From the NCBI RefSeq assembly GCF_000237925.1, contig NC_031495.1:38592210-38656209 (forward strand): 64,000 bases of DNA. Direction: 5' to 3'. This document shows, in pieces, positions 23,446 to 35,065 of the stretch. The stretch is from Schistosoma mansoni (lineage: Eukaryota; Platyhelminthes; Trematoda; Strigeidida; Schistosomatidae). Position numbers and translations under genes: made by a program. The notes under the pieces were generated by a model. It had not been told where the DNA came from. It searched no databases and was given only the letters and a program-made list of their open reading frames with translations. The first letter of the stretch is position 1, and every line of letters starts with the position of its first letter.

Positions 23446-24000
23446 TGTTATATCCTAGTGAAGAAATAAGTACGGGTAACTTCCGGGACCTATTAATGGA
23501 CGATTATTCTATATATATTCTTATGGTATAACTATCGAGTAATTAGATTGTATATATCTATATTCATCTTATTATGAGCTTCATTTGACCTATGAATTAT
23601 TACTGTACGACTTACTGTTCCCACATTATGTTCAGTTTATTGATTATTGTCTTCCATGTTCACAGCCACATTTGGCTTGATTTTGTACAAATATTATTTT
23701 TTTATTTTACGGTGTGATGTGGTCTGTCTGTCTGGTACATAAACCGAGTATGCTCGAAATAAATGATTCGCATAGCAGAAGCTGCAATTGGTGTTCTGGA
23801 CTCAAGCGGAAGGGCTAAGTGGACAAGGGACTAATAAGGACGCTAGACTGTTCATACCAGTTGAACGTCATTGATTTGTCACAGTGTTAAGGTCGCAAAA
23901 GTCGTAATTCCATTGGTGGATAATCCACGTGATAAAACCCGGACATAAGATCAATAATGAATTGTCATACGTCCTTTGTTTATTTTGTAAAGTCATAACA
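23446..24000 (+). mobile_element. Diverged LTR-like fossil related to the solo-LTR family
   Basis: Aligns by eye with the 508-509 bp solo LTRs. It has TGTTATATCC at the left, TTATGAGCTTCATTTGACC, CACAGCCACATTTGGCT, GGTACATAAACCGAGTATG, GAAATAAATGATTC, and ends GTCATAACA. It is longer and more diverged, with no matching 5-bp flanks. It is an old, broken member or a sister family. Confidence 0.6.
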
Positions 24001-24059
24001 AATTGGCGACGGCCTTTTTATAAAGTCACAACACTCCCAATGGAGCATAGGCCACAGAC

Positions 24060-24180
24060 TAGCATTCTCCAACCCACTCCGCCTGTAACCTCTCCGGGGG
24101 CTATTGCCGGTCTCAAGGTCGGATAAAGAGGAAGGTTGGGCATGGGGTTAGCGACCCCATCCCATTGCTAAAAAAACGCT
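24060..24180 (+). mobile_element. Fragment of an interspersed repeat (family F)
   Basis: Shares the GCCGGTCTCA..GTCGG/CCGG, GGTTGGGCATGGGGTTAGCG, ACCCCATCCC and GCTAAAAAAACGCTAAC blocks with 26930-27065. Probably a LINE 3' region; the family is not named. Confidence 0.5.
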
Positions 24181-24486
24181 AACATAATGCATTAGCTTAA
24201 TAGTATTCCATCTAAATCTGTTAGATAAATGATTCTCATGAATGATATTTTTTTTGTAAGTAAAGATAATATCAGTTAGATAAACTTGTTTTCATCAAAC
24301 TATCTATACCAAGTGAATACATGAATTCATCACAATCAGAAAAAAACAAACAACCATTATCTTATATACTACTGAATAATATATCAAAATAAAGAATAAA
24401 GGAAGAAAGTAACACCCAAAACTAATTTACGAGAAGATTATTATATAATTGCTTAGTAATTGAATGATTAATTATATTTATTCCTT

Positions 24487-24816
24487 GTAAGCAAAGATGG
24501 ATAGTGGCTAGCAGTCGAATCCAGTTTCATGCGCGTTTCGTCCTATTTGGGACTCGTCAGCTGGATGTACCTGCATCTCAAACTTGTTGATGGTCACTCT
24601 GGGACTCGAATCCAGTACCGTCGGCTTCAAACGCCATCGCGTTGTCCACTTAGTTATTGAATCCTAATAGCCCCTTGCTTGTACAATGGGGTAAATTTTA
24701 AATTCACTTGGTGTTGTTTACTTGTATCTTCCCATTGTTATTTAGAACTTCAATTGATCAGTCTCTTGTTGCTATATGTTAATCCTGCCTCGATATTGTC
24801 TGAAGTCACAAGCTTT
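24487..24816 (-). mobile_element. Sm-alpha-type hammerhead SINE
   Basis: On the minus strand it carries A-box-like ACTAAGTGGACAACGCGATGG, B-box GTACTGGATTCGAGTCCC, a hammerhead core, then CACTATCCATCTTTGCTTAC. Length is about 330 bp, as expected of the known Sm-alpha family, whose transcripts include a self-cleaving hammerhead ribozyme. The site region has drifted (GCGCATGAAACTGG instead of GCGCGTCCTGG), so this copy is probably inactive. Confidence 0.85.
24521..24570 (-). ncRNA. Sm-alpha hammerhead ribozyme core
   Basis: Minus-strand CATCCAGCTGACGAGTCCC then AAATAGGACGAAACGCGC. CUGANGA (N=C), stem II GTCC/GGAC and GAAAC are intact. The cleavage triplet region is altered. Confidence 0.75.
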
Positions 24817-26309
24817 ATAAATAGGATGAATTGCGTGTGCTGGATCCCAATGCTATAAAGCTTTGCTTATAAAGCATGAATTTATTTTATTTCGTTGGTT
24901 CACATCAGTTGCTTACAACCGGAATTTTGTTGAAACCGTTGCTATTAGGCGTTAAGAACCTGATTTATATGTTCAAATGTAGATGGTTATTAAGCTTTCC
25001 TTGCCTTGGTGATAAAAATTCCTTTGTTGAGTCTCAAAACCTTATTTTTTGTTGCATTTATTACATCATTATCTCTTATTATTTGGTCTATCTTCCAGAT
25101 TAATAATTTTATTTTGTTAACTGAGCTTTATTCATTTTATTCCTATCAGTGTTTGCAACATGTATATATCTCAATAACATTCATATGATCCAAATGGAGT
25201 CAGATCTGGGGTCACTAAAGTGATGAGCCCGATGTGATTTAAGAAAGGTGTATAAATTGCCCTGTCCAGATGCTAGAATAAGTTATGTGGGATCAAACGT
25301 GATTTATATGTACACAGAGGTCAGGTTTGAAATAGAGAATTGCTATCGCTTTAGTGGTGCACAAATTTCACATCACATAAGCCTTTACTTAAGCCAGGTC
25401 ATTTTAATTTGTAGATTTTGAACAAAGATTCAAGTGATGGGATGTGACACGAGTTGACAATGAGTTCAGAGACTGGGCTTTGATCGATTTACATTCCCCT
25501 TTAGTAAACCACTCAGGATAGTGGCTGAATATTGGTTTACCAATTACACACCTTTTACGGCCAATATGGTCTGCCTCACAAGTAGACAGACAAATATATA
25601 TTGAAGTGGTCCAAAACAACAGTTCAAATTTGACACTTCCCTGAATGAGTTTCTTACTGGAGAAAACAGTTCGGAGCTCTGCTGAATAGAACATAATTTT
25701 CCAGGATTCTAGAAAGTTCGTTTTTTAATATCTTAACAACCGTATCCCTCTTGAACTCAATATTGAAGAATAAAACATCAAAGTTGTAAGTGTACTTTTA
25801 ACTTGATGTTTTGGTCTTAGATTACAATCAACAAACCTAAGTGTTAATCCATTCTTCAGACGTTTTCATCAGATTACATTCACCTCCTCATCAAGTGTGT
25901 CTTCAATACATATTTACCTGATTCTTGAGGTAGAGAATAGATTATGTTTGTCTATTCACTTAGCGATACTCAATTCCGAACATTCGTATACTGAACGTTC
26001 CAAGTTGAATTTCGGAATCATATACGACACTTGAATAAGGCCAACTATTTGTGATACTACTCTTTTTTTTTACTATAGACTACTTCGTCTAGATCATGAT
26101 TGATAAATACGATTTTACATTTTTAGAAAATGATATCGTGGAAAAGAAAAAGATTTTCTTCACTGAAATGTCTTTACTCTTTCTAATAAATTAACAGGCT
26201 TTTATCATTTTCAAGTTTTTTCAATTGAATGACTGATTATACATGATAACTCTATACACTTGACCGTAAGATTGAAATTGCCTCATATCTGTCTTTCTTC
26301 CTGTACATG
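24817..26309. other. Intergenic; no gene recognised
   Basis: Short open frames on both strands lack splice support and domains. A minus-strand frame at 25694-25404 is interrupted on both sides and shows no known motif. Confidence 0.3.
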
Positions 26310-26705
26310 TAGTGGGCGGCCAAACCAAAACATGGCATCAGTCCTTCAAGTCACTAACTTCTAGTCTAAGCCATGATAGTAGATGCAGACTACTTGGTTG
26401 GGGTCCGTGCGACTATCGTAACCAATGGTTGGAGACTCTAAGTGACATAGCTCAGAATCGATCTCAATGGCGCATTTGTATACACTCTTTATCTTCCTTT
26501 AAACCTTGAGATTAAAATTGCTTCATATCTGTCTTTCTTCCTGTACTAAATCCTTATATACAACCTTTCTTTTCTATATTACCAGAACTAAATTAACTAC
26601 TTCTATGAATCCGGTGTTCGTCTTGTTGTGCTAATGAGTGAGGTATGGCAACTTGGACCGATACATAAATGTGCCTGGTTCTACGTTTCAGCTGACTGAC
26701 TATTA
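26310..26705 (+). mobile_element. RTE-type LINE fragment, 3' end
   Basis: Encodes the last 65 residues of the same protein seen complete at 41975-42256: GGQTKTWHQSFKSLTS, GRCRLLGWGPCDYRNQWLET and NRSQWRICIHSLSSFKP, then a stop. It is followed by the family's 3' untranslated tail (GGTATGGCAACTTGGACC.. then GACTGACT). A 5'-truncated copy. Confidence 0.8.
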
Positions 26706-26929
26706 TGTGAAAAATTTACAAATTATTTTGTCGCTAAATACTTAAAAGTTCAGACGGAATCATTTCCGTTTTTGGAATACATTCCTTTTAATCTATTATT
26801 TAAAACAAACAATAGACGAATTTACTGAACAAGTAGAAAACATAAAAAGATAAATGTACATGACTATCCAAGAAATGACTTTTATTTTCAAAAGATAAGA
26901 CACATATATATAATTTAGTTTAGTAAGAT

Positions 26930-27065
26930 AGACTTCAACTCCGACTTTAGTTGTTCTAAAGTTACTGCCGGTCTCATGTCCGGGTGAAGGAGGAGGGTTG
27001 AGCATAGGGTTAGCGACCCCATCCCGTAGAAAACTAACTTGCTAAAAAAAACGCTAACGCTAACC
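26930..27065 (+). mobile_element. Fragment of an interspersed repeat (family F)
   Basis: Contains the GCCGGTCTCATGTCCGGGTG, GGGTTAGCGACCCCATCCCG and GCTAACGCTAAC blocks shared with 24060-24180 and 1160-1315. Confidence 0.5.
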
Positions 27066-27563
27066 AGAAGACAGACTTCCTCTTTTGAGTAGGCATATAA
27101 TTCCCATCTCAATATTAAAAAAACACAAAGTTCTGCGATAGGATATCTTTGTTGAGACGACTTACAAGAACTACGACGGAGCCCCCCAGAGGCTCTAAAG
27201 GAGCCGAAGAGTTTCCATCCAATCGAAACTTAATGAAGCTTTCTAGAATATCAAGGAGGCATACTGCGATTGGACAGTAGTATAACTTGCCTCTTTGTGG
27301 ATTAAGTGAATTATAATGTTGATATAATAAACGCTAATTACTATAAATACCCATGATTTTCTGTACATTTTGATTCTTATCAAACAAACACTTCTTCAGC
27401 TTTTTTCTGTCTTCTGATTTATGGCTGTGGAGTTCTAAATGTTCGATTGCCATAGTTCTATACCGTATTCTCCGTTAATCAAGTAGTGAATATAACAGTC
27501 TTCTTAACGAATTTTTTTCTATATGAAATTGTTAAGAATTAATTTGGTGAATGAATATGAGCA

Positions 27564-28083
27564 ATTTATTTTATTTAAACACATCAATATTGGTACAACG
27601 AAGCACCAGATATATATGCACTGCACAAATCTCATTTGATTTGTGTTAGAGCTGTGATACTGCCCAGGTGCCCAAACTGAGACAGGTGGTTTTCTTAGGA
27701 GGCCACAACCAAAGCCTTTAACCTAAAGGTCTAACCCATAAGGCAGTGGAGCATCATGAGGAGATTCAGTCCCATGATAGCCGGTGATCAATGATTGATT
27801 CATACGCCAATTGTTCCCTCAGGATACTGGAACTCATGTGCACCACTGGTTCGGAATCAGGGTTTCCTAACTCCCTTAGGTGAACCCTCCATTTCCACCA
27901 ACCCGGTTAAAGCGCCGGATATTCGCTTTTCGTCCTCTCAATGTCGTAAACAACTTTCTGGCCACAAGAAGGCAGTGAGTAGGACTTCCCTGACAGAGGC
28001 TATATACGCGTAGCCGTGTGAGAGCATTTCGAGAGGGAGAACGGACTCTCCCCACTTTCAGCCGTACCACGGCATTTCGGGGC
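27564..28083 (-). mobile_element. 0.5-kb retroposon family A, copy 5 (near full length)
   Basis: Plus-strand reading runs from TTTATTTTATTTAAACACATC through the GGAACTCATGTGCACC block to GTACCACGGCATTTCGGGGC. Both ends are present. Several small differences from the other copies suggest moderate age. Confidence 0.8.
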
Positions 28084-28664
28084 TATTACAATATTGAATA
28101 ATAAATGTTTACCATTCTATACTATAACATGATTTATAATATTCCATAATAATATAATTGTTATTATTCATCTATAAATGTTCAAATTTTTTTTTGCATA
28201 TATTATGACCTTCTATTATTATTATTATTTACACAATTTAGTTCATTAATATACTATTGATCTATAGGTAAAGTAAATTCATGCCAGAAAATAAAAAATC
28301 AAAAAAAAAAAAAATCAATATAATTTTTTCGACAATAAAAAAAAAATTATCAAATGAATCATACTCCATTTAATATCACAAATTCGATTATTATGATTAT
28401 TGAAAGGTTAAATAGGGAACCAAAAATGCTAAATCGATAGATGGATAGATTGTAGGAGAAATAAAATTTTAATTAAATTATTGTATAACTGAAATTGATT
28501 GATCATTATACATTGATCGATAAAATATTGATCTAGTTAGTCCACTTTTAATGTTAATTAAACATCGATGTAGTAACTTATCCAAGTAACTTGATATTGA
28601 GTGCATTATATTGAATTTGATAGAGTTTAATTATCATTACAAAGAACTAGACAAATATGACATT

Positions 28665-29155
28665 ATCAGAAAGGTTTTCTGTGTGGAGATTTTAGTAAAT
28701 TTATAGTTGATATCATGAGTTAGTTGAAGCTAGACCATCATGGAAAACCTGGTAAAACTGTATGGTCGATTAGTCCTATTGTTGGACTCCACAACAATGC
28801 ACATCCACGATCCCGCACTCGCGAGATTCGAACCCAGGACTTATCAGACTCGCGCACAAGCACTTAACTTCTAGAACCACTGAGCCGGCATTCAACGATG
28901 TTAATGTCTAACTTCAACCAATCCACGAAATTGAGCAACCACCCACCATTGTCTTCAGTGAGTTGATACCTTACAACAAACCTAGTTGAACTCCACTGGT
29001 GACTGCCTCTCAATAGAACTCCAGGAAATATCTCTTGAAGCCAGCCAATCATATGCTCACTAGTGGCTGGCTACAAGAGATATTTCCTGTAGTCTAGTGC
29101 TTCCAGGTTTTACATGGTCGTTTAGCTTCAATTGACTTATAATTTCAACTATAAA
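28665..29155 (-). mobile_element. Hammerhead SINE family B copy with large foldback ends
   Basis: On the minus strand: tRNA-like GGTTCTAGAAGTTAAGTGC and GTCCTGGGTTCGAATCTCG, and a decayed hammerhead core. The left end (28700-28752) and right end (about 29095-29150) are inverted copies of each other. A second inverted pair (GGAAATATCTCTTGAAGCCAGCCA and its near-complement around 29020-29085) lies within, so the right end can fold into a hairpin. Confidence 0.75.
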
Positions 29156-30744
29156 ATACATTGGTTATCACCTGGTAATCGATTATAATATATTTCACTT
29201 CGACAGGAAGTCAGTAGACGGCTTAACAGCCCAGTGTTAACATCTCAGACTGTGAGACAGTGAACCAATTTCTACAACGAACGTGATTCCCTAAGACTAC
29301 ATGTATTTTTTGCTGATACAAACTAGTGGGATAAAGCTGAAAAGAGTTGTGTTTGTAATTAATTTTGACGAGACTGTTATCACATGGAATAAACGAACTG
29401 GTGCATAAATCTGGAGAAGTCGTAGGATAATAAATAACATGTGAATCTTAACGGTTTTTCACTTTATTCTGGCCCATCACAAATAATGACTCAAGATTGA
29501 CTAGGCCTCTAACAAACCACATGACTAAACAATAACTTAGAGGCTCTTTCTTTACTTATAACCCATCACCGACAAATGTTTTGATTAGTAAAAATTCATA
29601 ACATGACTAAATAAAATGACATACCAATTATTAGCTCACTTATATAAATTTGGTCCATACTGGTTAGGGAATTGTAATTACCAGAACAAGTAGGTTGGGT
29701 AGAACACCTAAGAACTTCGATCAGAGAGATAATTTCTGAACTAACTAATTCCCATCTTTCAATAGTATCATACTGAAATGTCTTTGAGTTCATATTATAG
29801 CTAAAACCTCATTAGGAATACTTTAAGATCCAGTTACTCAGTCATATGCAACGTATGAATTGACACGGACCAAGTATCTACAGTGCAAATACTCAGTATC
29901 TAGATATCATACTTGATGGCATTTTTCAGCAAAGGTAGATGTGGTACCTTCAACCACTAGATAATTTCAGAGCTAAGACTAATTTATAGACAGATGGAGA
30001 ATGCTCTGATAGATAAACTCGAGTTTATTGTCTATCTTATTTCTTGCTTGTTAGAGATGATACACTAAGATTTTCTGATTAGTCTACACCACTTATTGTC
30101 TAAGTTTATAGAATAAATTATTTCTTTGATGATAACTACAACGGGAGTCGACTAACCAATATGATTTGAAAAATTCAGGCTGCCATGATACAACAGACTT
30201 AAATATTTCTCTTCGCAGGATACTACGCTTATACAATAATATGATAATGAGGCTGGTCTTGATGACGGAGTTTATAATACTGTTAAATTGAACATTCAAG
30301 CGATCCGCTAAACACAGACCCAGTTACATTATATCTGATACACGATACGCAACCAGGATTAGAGTACCAAAGTAACGCTTGACAATATTTTATTCCACAC
30401 AATTAAAAGAGCAGTAGAAATCAATTAGAGAAAAGCAAATCACATATTCAATAGTCAGTAAGTTGAGCGGCTAACTGTCCACAATTAGTGACCAACCATC
30501 TTCACTCTCACTACCAAACCGCACAATCATATCTAGTGAGAGCACTAGAGCTGCAGACTCGAGAAACCCGGGTTGGTTTCCAAGTTTACCTTGGACTTGC
30601 TAACGAGATATTAATAGATCGAAATCTCCTAAAATGAAGGACCATGTAGAATGTAGCTGTACTTCTTCACTTGTAGGCTCCTTTTCACAAAGCTGTTAGA
30701 GAGATCCTATATTTTTTTACATGGCATGATAATGTTACGACTAG
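29156..30744. other. Intergenic; no gene recognised
   Basis: No exon with splice support, no matched repeat and no RNA gene are seen. Confidence 0.3.
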
Positions 30745-31150
30745 TGTTCTTATAAATTACCAGAATTTTCATAGTTGAAATCATGTGTCAATTGAAGCTA
30801 GAACACCATGGAAAACCTGGAAGCATTGCACGGCGGTTTCGTCCTATTATGAGACTCCTCAGCATGCGAATCCACGATCCCGCCTCGTGAGATTCAAACC
30901 CAGGACCTACCAGTCTCGCGCCAGAGCACTTAACCTCTAGACCACTGAGCCGGCCGGCATCCAACGGTGTTAATGTCTAACTTCAACCAATCCACGATGT
31001 TTGAGCAACCGTTCGCCAATTGTCTTCAGTGAGTTGATATCTACAACAGACTTGGTTGAACTCCACTGGTCACTGCTTCCCACTAGAACTCAAGGAAACA
31101 TCCCTTGAAGTCAGTCACTAGTGAGCATATGATTATAGATCAGAAGGGGT
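30745..31150 (-). mobile_element. Hammerhead SINE family B copy
   Basis: On the minus strand: GTGGTCTAGAGGTTAAGTGC (A box), GGTCCTGGGTTTGAATCTC (B box), and a compact hammerhead core at 30867-30823. After the unit's right end (CACTAGTGAGCATATGAT) the next bases are ATCAGAAGGGGTTTTTCT. That is the left end of another unit in direct orientation, which fits a tandem junction. Confidence 0.8.
30823..30867 (-). ncRNA. Hammerhead ribozyme core (family B, compact form)
   Basis: Minus strand: GCATG directly before CTGAGGA, then GTCTCATAATAGGAC, GAAAC, CGCCGTG and CAATGC. Here stem I joins CTGAGGA without the three extra bases seen at 19805, as in a textbook hammerhead. The triplet before CAATGC reads GTG, which breaks the NUH rule, so this copy is probably inactive. 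Confidence 0.5.
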
Positions 31151-31439
31151 TTTTCTAGAAATTTCAGAAGTTGAAGGTTAACAGTAGCTGAATTGTGCAA
31201 TCACTTAGTCATAATGTATTTCAGATTCTGAGGCATGAATTTGTTTTTCTACAAGTGATCTCAAGTCCACTTATCTCAATGAGTATAATGTAATCTTGGA
31301 CAAATACATTCAACCTTTACTAAACACTGAAAATTCAATCAACCAACTTACTTACGCCGGTTACTCCCCATGGATGGAATCAACCAACTACTTCACACAA
31401 AAGATATGACAAGAAAACTTTACATATACTACGAATACG

Positions 31440-34204
31440 ATTTAAAAGTTACTTATTATTATTATTATCAACCCACCTTTTCTTTGCTATTTATACACAT
31501 AGTATAAGCAAGAAAATACAATAAAATATTGTTACAAAACCATGATACTGAATACAGATTTTTTTCGAACTAATGGTTGTATTGGATCAGCCAAAATTCA
31601 TGTTTATTGTGTGTGTGTGTGTGTGTGAGTGTATATATGGGAAGAGAGAAAAAAACAATGAACTTTTATTTCTTCAAATTATTGATTACAATCTCATTAT
31701 TAAGAAAAAGTTTAAGAACTAGATAGATAAACAAACAAAAAAAAAAAGAAAACGAAGCCAAAAAAATAAACAAACAAACAATAAAAATAACAAGAACATT
31801 GGCTAGAAGATATTGAGAATAATAATAAAGCTAATTGAAGTATATACGTGTGTGTGTTAATGATGATAACGTCGTCATCAGCATCATCATCATCGTCATA
31901 TTGAAGCAAGAAATAAACCTAAATATGAATTTATAAATAACCCATTCATACAGACAACTATTAGCACAATTACTATTCAATGGTTAGAACCCAAAAAAAA
32001 AGAAAATTGAGGAAAACAAACGGAGGAGAAGAAGAAGAAGGAGAAAGTGAAAAATGTAACTACATCACCAATTGAGAAACTTAATGTTAAATTGCACCAT
32101 ACTGGTTTACAACATATAAGAGAAATTAGATCAAAGAGATCAATGCATGCATACATACATACACACACATACATATGCATAATCTAAAAAATATTGCCTA
32201 AATTAACAAAACAAAAAAAACGTATAGAATGATCAATGAAAAAGAACAACAACAACACAACTATGAATGGATATCACTAATTACTACTACGTCTTTACTA
32301 GATCTGATTTACGGAAGCAAAAGCATAAACATGACATACATACATACATATACATTCAGTATGTATATAAGGGTCAAAAGTTCTAATTCTTACATTAAAA
32401 TAGTATCTGTAATAACAATAGTAGTAGTAGAAGAAGAACAATACAGTCAGAATGAATATTACACAATCCAACTAACTTATTGTAAATGAAGAAGGGGGGA
32501 GACAGAAATTAAGAGGGAGTATGCTCTTCATTCAGTCAAAAAAAAATGCCATGTTTTAACAACTTGCTAAAACGTTCCCCTTTGTAGAGCAATTACAAAT
32601 GACAAGAATAATAACTGATGAGAAAGGAAGTGTTGTATTTTATCATCAAAACGACCATATCAGTCAGTAAGTATATGATGCATGTAACTTTTGAATGAAT
32701 GGAACGGGGAAAACATCATACAAAAACATTATATATGACTATAACTAACAAATCAGCAGAGAAAAAAAAACCGTAAACATACAATGCAATTAAATCAACG
32801 TATTGATACTTTTTTACAAGGTGTAATTGTTAACTAACGACTGATTGATTGATGTAGACACTGAATGAAATGGAAGAATAATTAGAACGAAAAAAGATGA
32901 TTTGTTACACTCTTATCAAGCAATAACAATAATAGTGATAAATACATATTACGTAATAATTACTTCAATAGATTAATCGTTAACTGAAGAATTGAATAAT
33001 ACACCAGTACATATATATATCAGACTATTTTCACCAACAAAATGCAAATCATAAAAGAGAAAATTAGAAAAATTATAAACATAAAAAGCGTCTAAAATCT
33101 ATCTGTTCATTTACTTTTCATCTTAATATTATAAAGAAACCAAAAACAAACAGAATAACAATAGCAGCACAACAGAGTATAGACCAAACATTGTTTTTAT
33201 TACAGTTAATGGAAACAGTGAACGAGAGTTTCCTTCTTTTTGTCCACTTCTGGAAGTACAATGACGACGACAACGACGACAAAGAATCAGAAGAAGAATA
33301 GTTTATCATAAGAAAAGTGGAGGGGGGGGGGTAAAGGTGCGAGAACAGATCAATATACAAAAGAAGAGAATTGTGTAGATGGAAAAATTAGTTTTATAGT
33401 AGGATAGAAATATAGAACATTAAAGAAAAAAAAGAATAAAACTAGTAGCACACTATTATTATTATTATTAGCAAATTCGATGACTAGAAAAAAAAAGAGA
33501 TTTCTATTTCAACAACACGTATACAGTAAAAGGCATGCGGTAAATCATTGTGATAAACGATAATTGCTGTATCATGGATCATAGATCAGATCTATGTATA
33601 TATTTAAAAAAAGGATAGAAGAAACAAATAAACGAACACAATGAAAGCCGACAGTACAAGAAAAGGAGAACGAAACACTACCACTTATTTCTTTTAATTA
33701 GATGAACATTATTATGATGATTATTATCACACAAACGAACCTAATTAGCAAAGAAAGTAATTTAAAAAAAGGCAGTCTTGTTTAATGAACAAGACAACAA
33801 AAAGAACTATAATAAAAGATTGTTTGAAAATAAGGAAGAAGAACCTTGATGAAATTCACGGTGAAATACAGATCATCACAACTAAACCACCTCCGACATA
33901 CACACAGACACATTGTCTAAATATTATTGAGTAAGCATGAAGGGCAAGCGGCTGGACACTAAACACACATTCATATACTAAATGGATGAGATGGAAAAAA
34001 TAAACAGCACCAAAATAGACAAGTGTGAAAGTGGAATGAGAGACAGAAAAGAGTAATATCGGGGAAGCGAAGAAAGAAAAACCAAGTTTGAAAATACACG
34101 AATCGATAAGAATGAGTGGTAGTATTGCATCAATTTTTTACTGGACGGCATACATAGTTGACAGCAGTTACTGGGAGGTTGAAGTGTATATGCATGTATT
34201 ATCG

Positions 34205-34205
<1 letters not shown>
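31440..34205 (-). other. A-rich tract (T-rich on minus strand); possible long 3' UTR
   Basis: About 2.8 kb with strong purine/A bias on the plus strand and many short simple repeats (GT near 31608-31627, CAT/TCA near 31860-31900, CATA near 32140-32180). I recognise no interspersed repeats. It mirrors the composition of 1923-6400 but on the other strand, which suggests 3' sequence of a minus-strand gene. A candidate last exon lies inside it at 33118-33249. Confidence 0.35.
33118..33249 (-). CDS. Candidate last exon with C-terminal membrane segment
   Basis: On the minus strand an acceptor GTACTTCCAG is followed in phase 0 by 43 codons and a TGA. They encode KWTKRRKLSF, a short polar stretch, then VWSILCCAAIVILFVFGFFI and ILR. 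A basic patch before a single hydrophobic helix at the extreme C-terminus looks like a tail-anchored or SNARE-type protein end. The adjacent T-rich sequence would be its 3' UTR. No upstream exon was found, so this could be chance. Confidence 0.25.
   Translation of the reverse strand, partial: KWTKRRKLSFTVSINCNKNNVWSILCCAAIVILFVFGFFIILR

Positions 34206-34207
<2 letters not shown>

Positions 34208-34245
<38 letters not shown>
34208..34245. repeat. (TA)n microsatellite
   Basis: About 19 uninterrupted TA units, likely length-polymorphic. Confidence 0.95.
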
Positions 34246-34248
<3 letters not shown>

Positions 34249-34639
34249 ACGGAACGAACATGAAAAAAGGCAAACTGGCGGCGGCGCGGAATCCAAAAAC
34301 TGATATAAGGGCATGGATAGGGAGATTTCGTTGTGTAAAATTGACTGGTAGTTGTAGATACATTGTGTTAAGACTGTTTGCAATACATACACTGATTGGC
34401 TGAGAATAATTTGAATTTTAAGCGTAGATGGAAGGCTAAATATAATAAACAATAATGAAATGTAGACAACTTAATACTTATGAAAAGATATTATGAGTTA
34501 AACACTAAAAAAATTCTGATTGAAATACTGACTTGGTGAACCTTGATGATTGGTAAATATTGGCTTATAATCTTAATGTAAAACTTGGCTTAAGTGATAA
34601 CAATTATGACATACCATTTTATTAAATTAAACCAAAACA

Positions 34640-35065
34640 TGCGTGACTGCCTTTCATTGTCATCGATGGGTAACTACCTTACACCCGACACAATTAACTA
34701 CACTGGTCACGGCTTCTCACTAGAACTAAGAAAATTCCCTCTCAAACCTGGTCGCTAGTGAGCACATGATAATTGTCAGTAAGTAGCTGTGGCGATTGTT
34801 GGTTTTCATCGAAATGATGAACCGATAAACGTTAGACTACCATTGAAAAGCTGAAAGCACCGGACGGCAACATCTAACTTTATTCGGTTTATGACTTCAG
34901 TGAAATTCAACAATCTCTATAACTATATACTGAAAGGTTAAGCGTTCGCGCGCGAGACCGAAGATCCTGGGCTCGATTCCCACGTGCGAGGTTGTCAGCG
35001 AGCTTGTTGAGGAGTCCCATGCTAGAACGAAACGGGAGTACAATGTTCTCAGGTTTGAATGGTGT
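34640..35065. mobile_element. Hammerhead SINE family B, variant pieces in dimer-like order
   Basis: 34640-34775 is the right part of a unit (GGTAACTACCTTACACCCGAC..CTAGTGAGCACATGATAATTG). It is followed directly by the left part of the variant subfamily (TGTCAGTAAGTAGCTGTGGC..CACCGGACGGC). 34935-35065 is a plus-oriented piece with GGTTAAGCGTTCGCGCGCGA, CCTGGGCTCGATTCCC and a decayed hammerhead (TTGAGGAGTCCC..GAACGAAACG). The arrangement suggests tandem units later rearranged. Confidence 0.6.

Noticed and set aside
34208-34245. TA tract as a centromeric or origin signal
   Set aside because: It is a plain microsatellite with no flanking structure.
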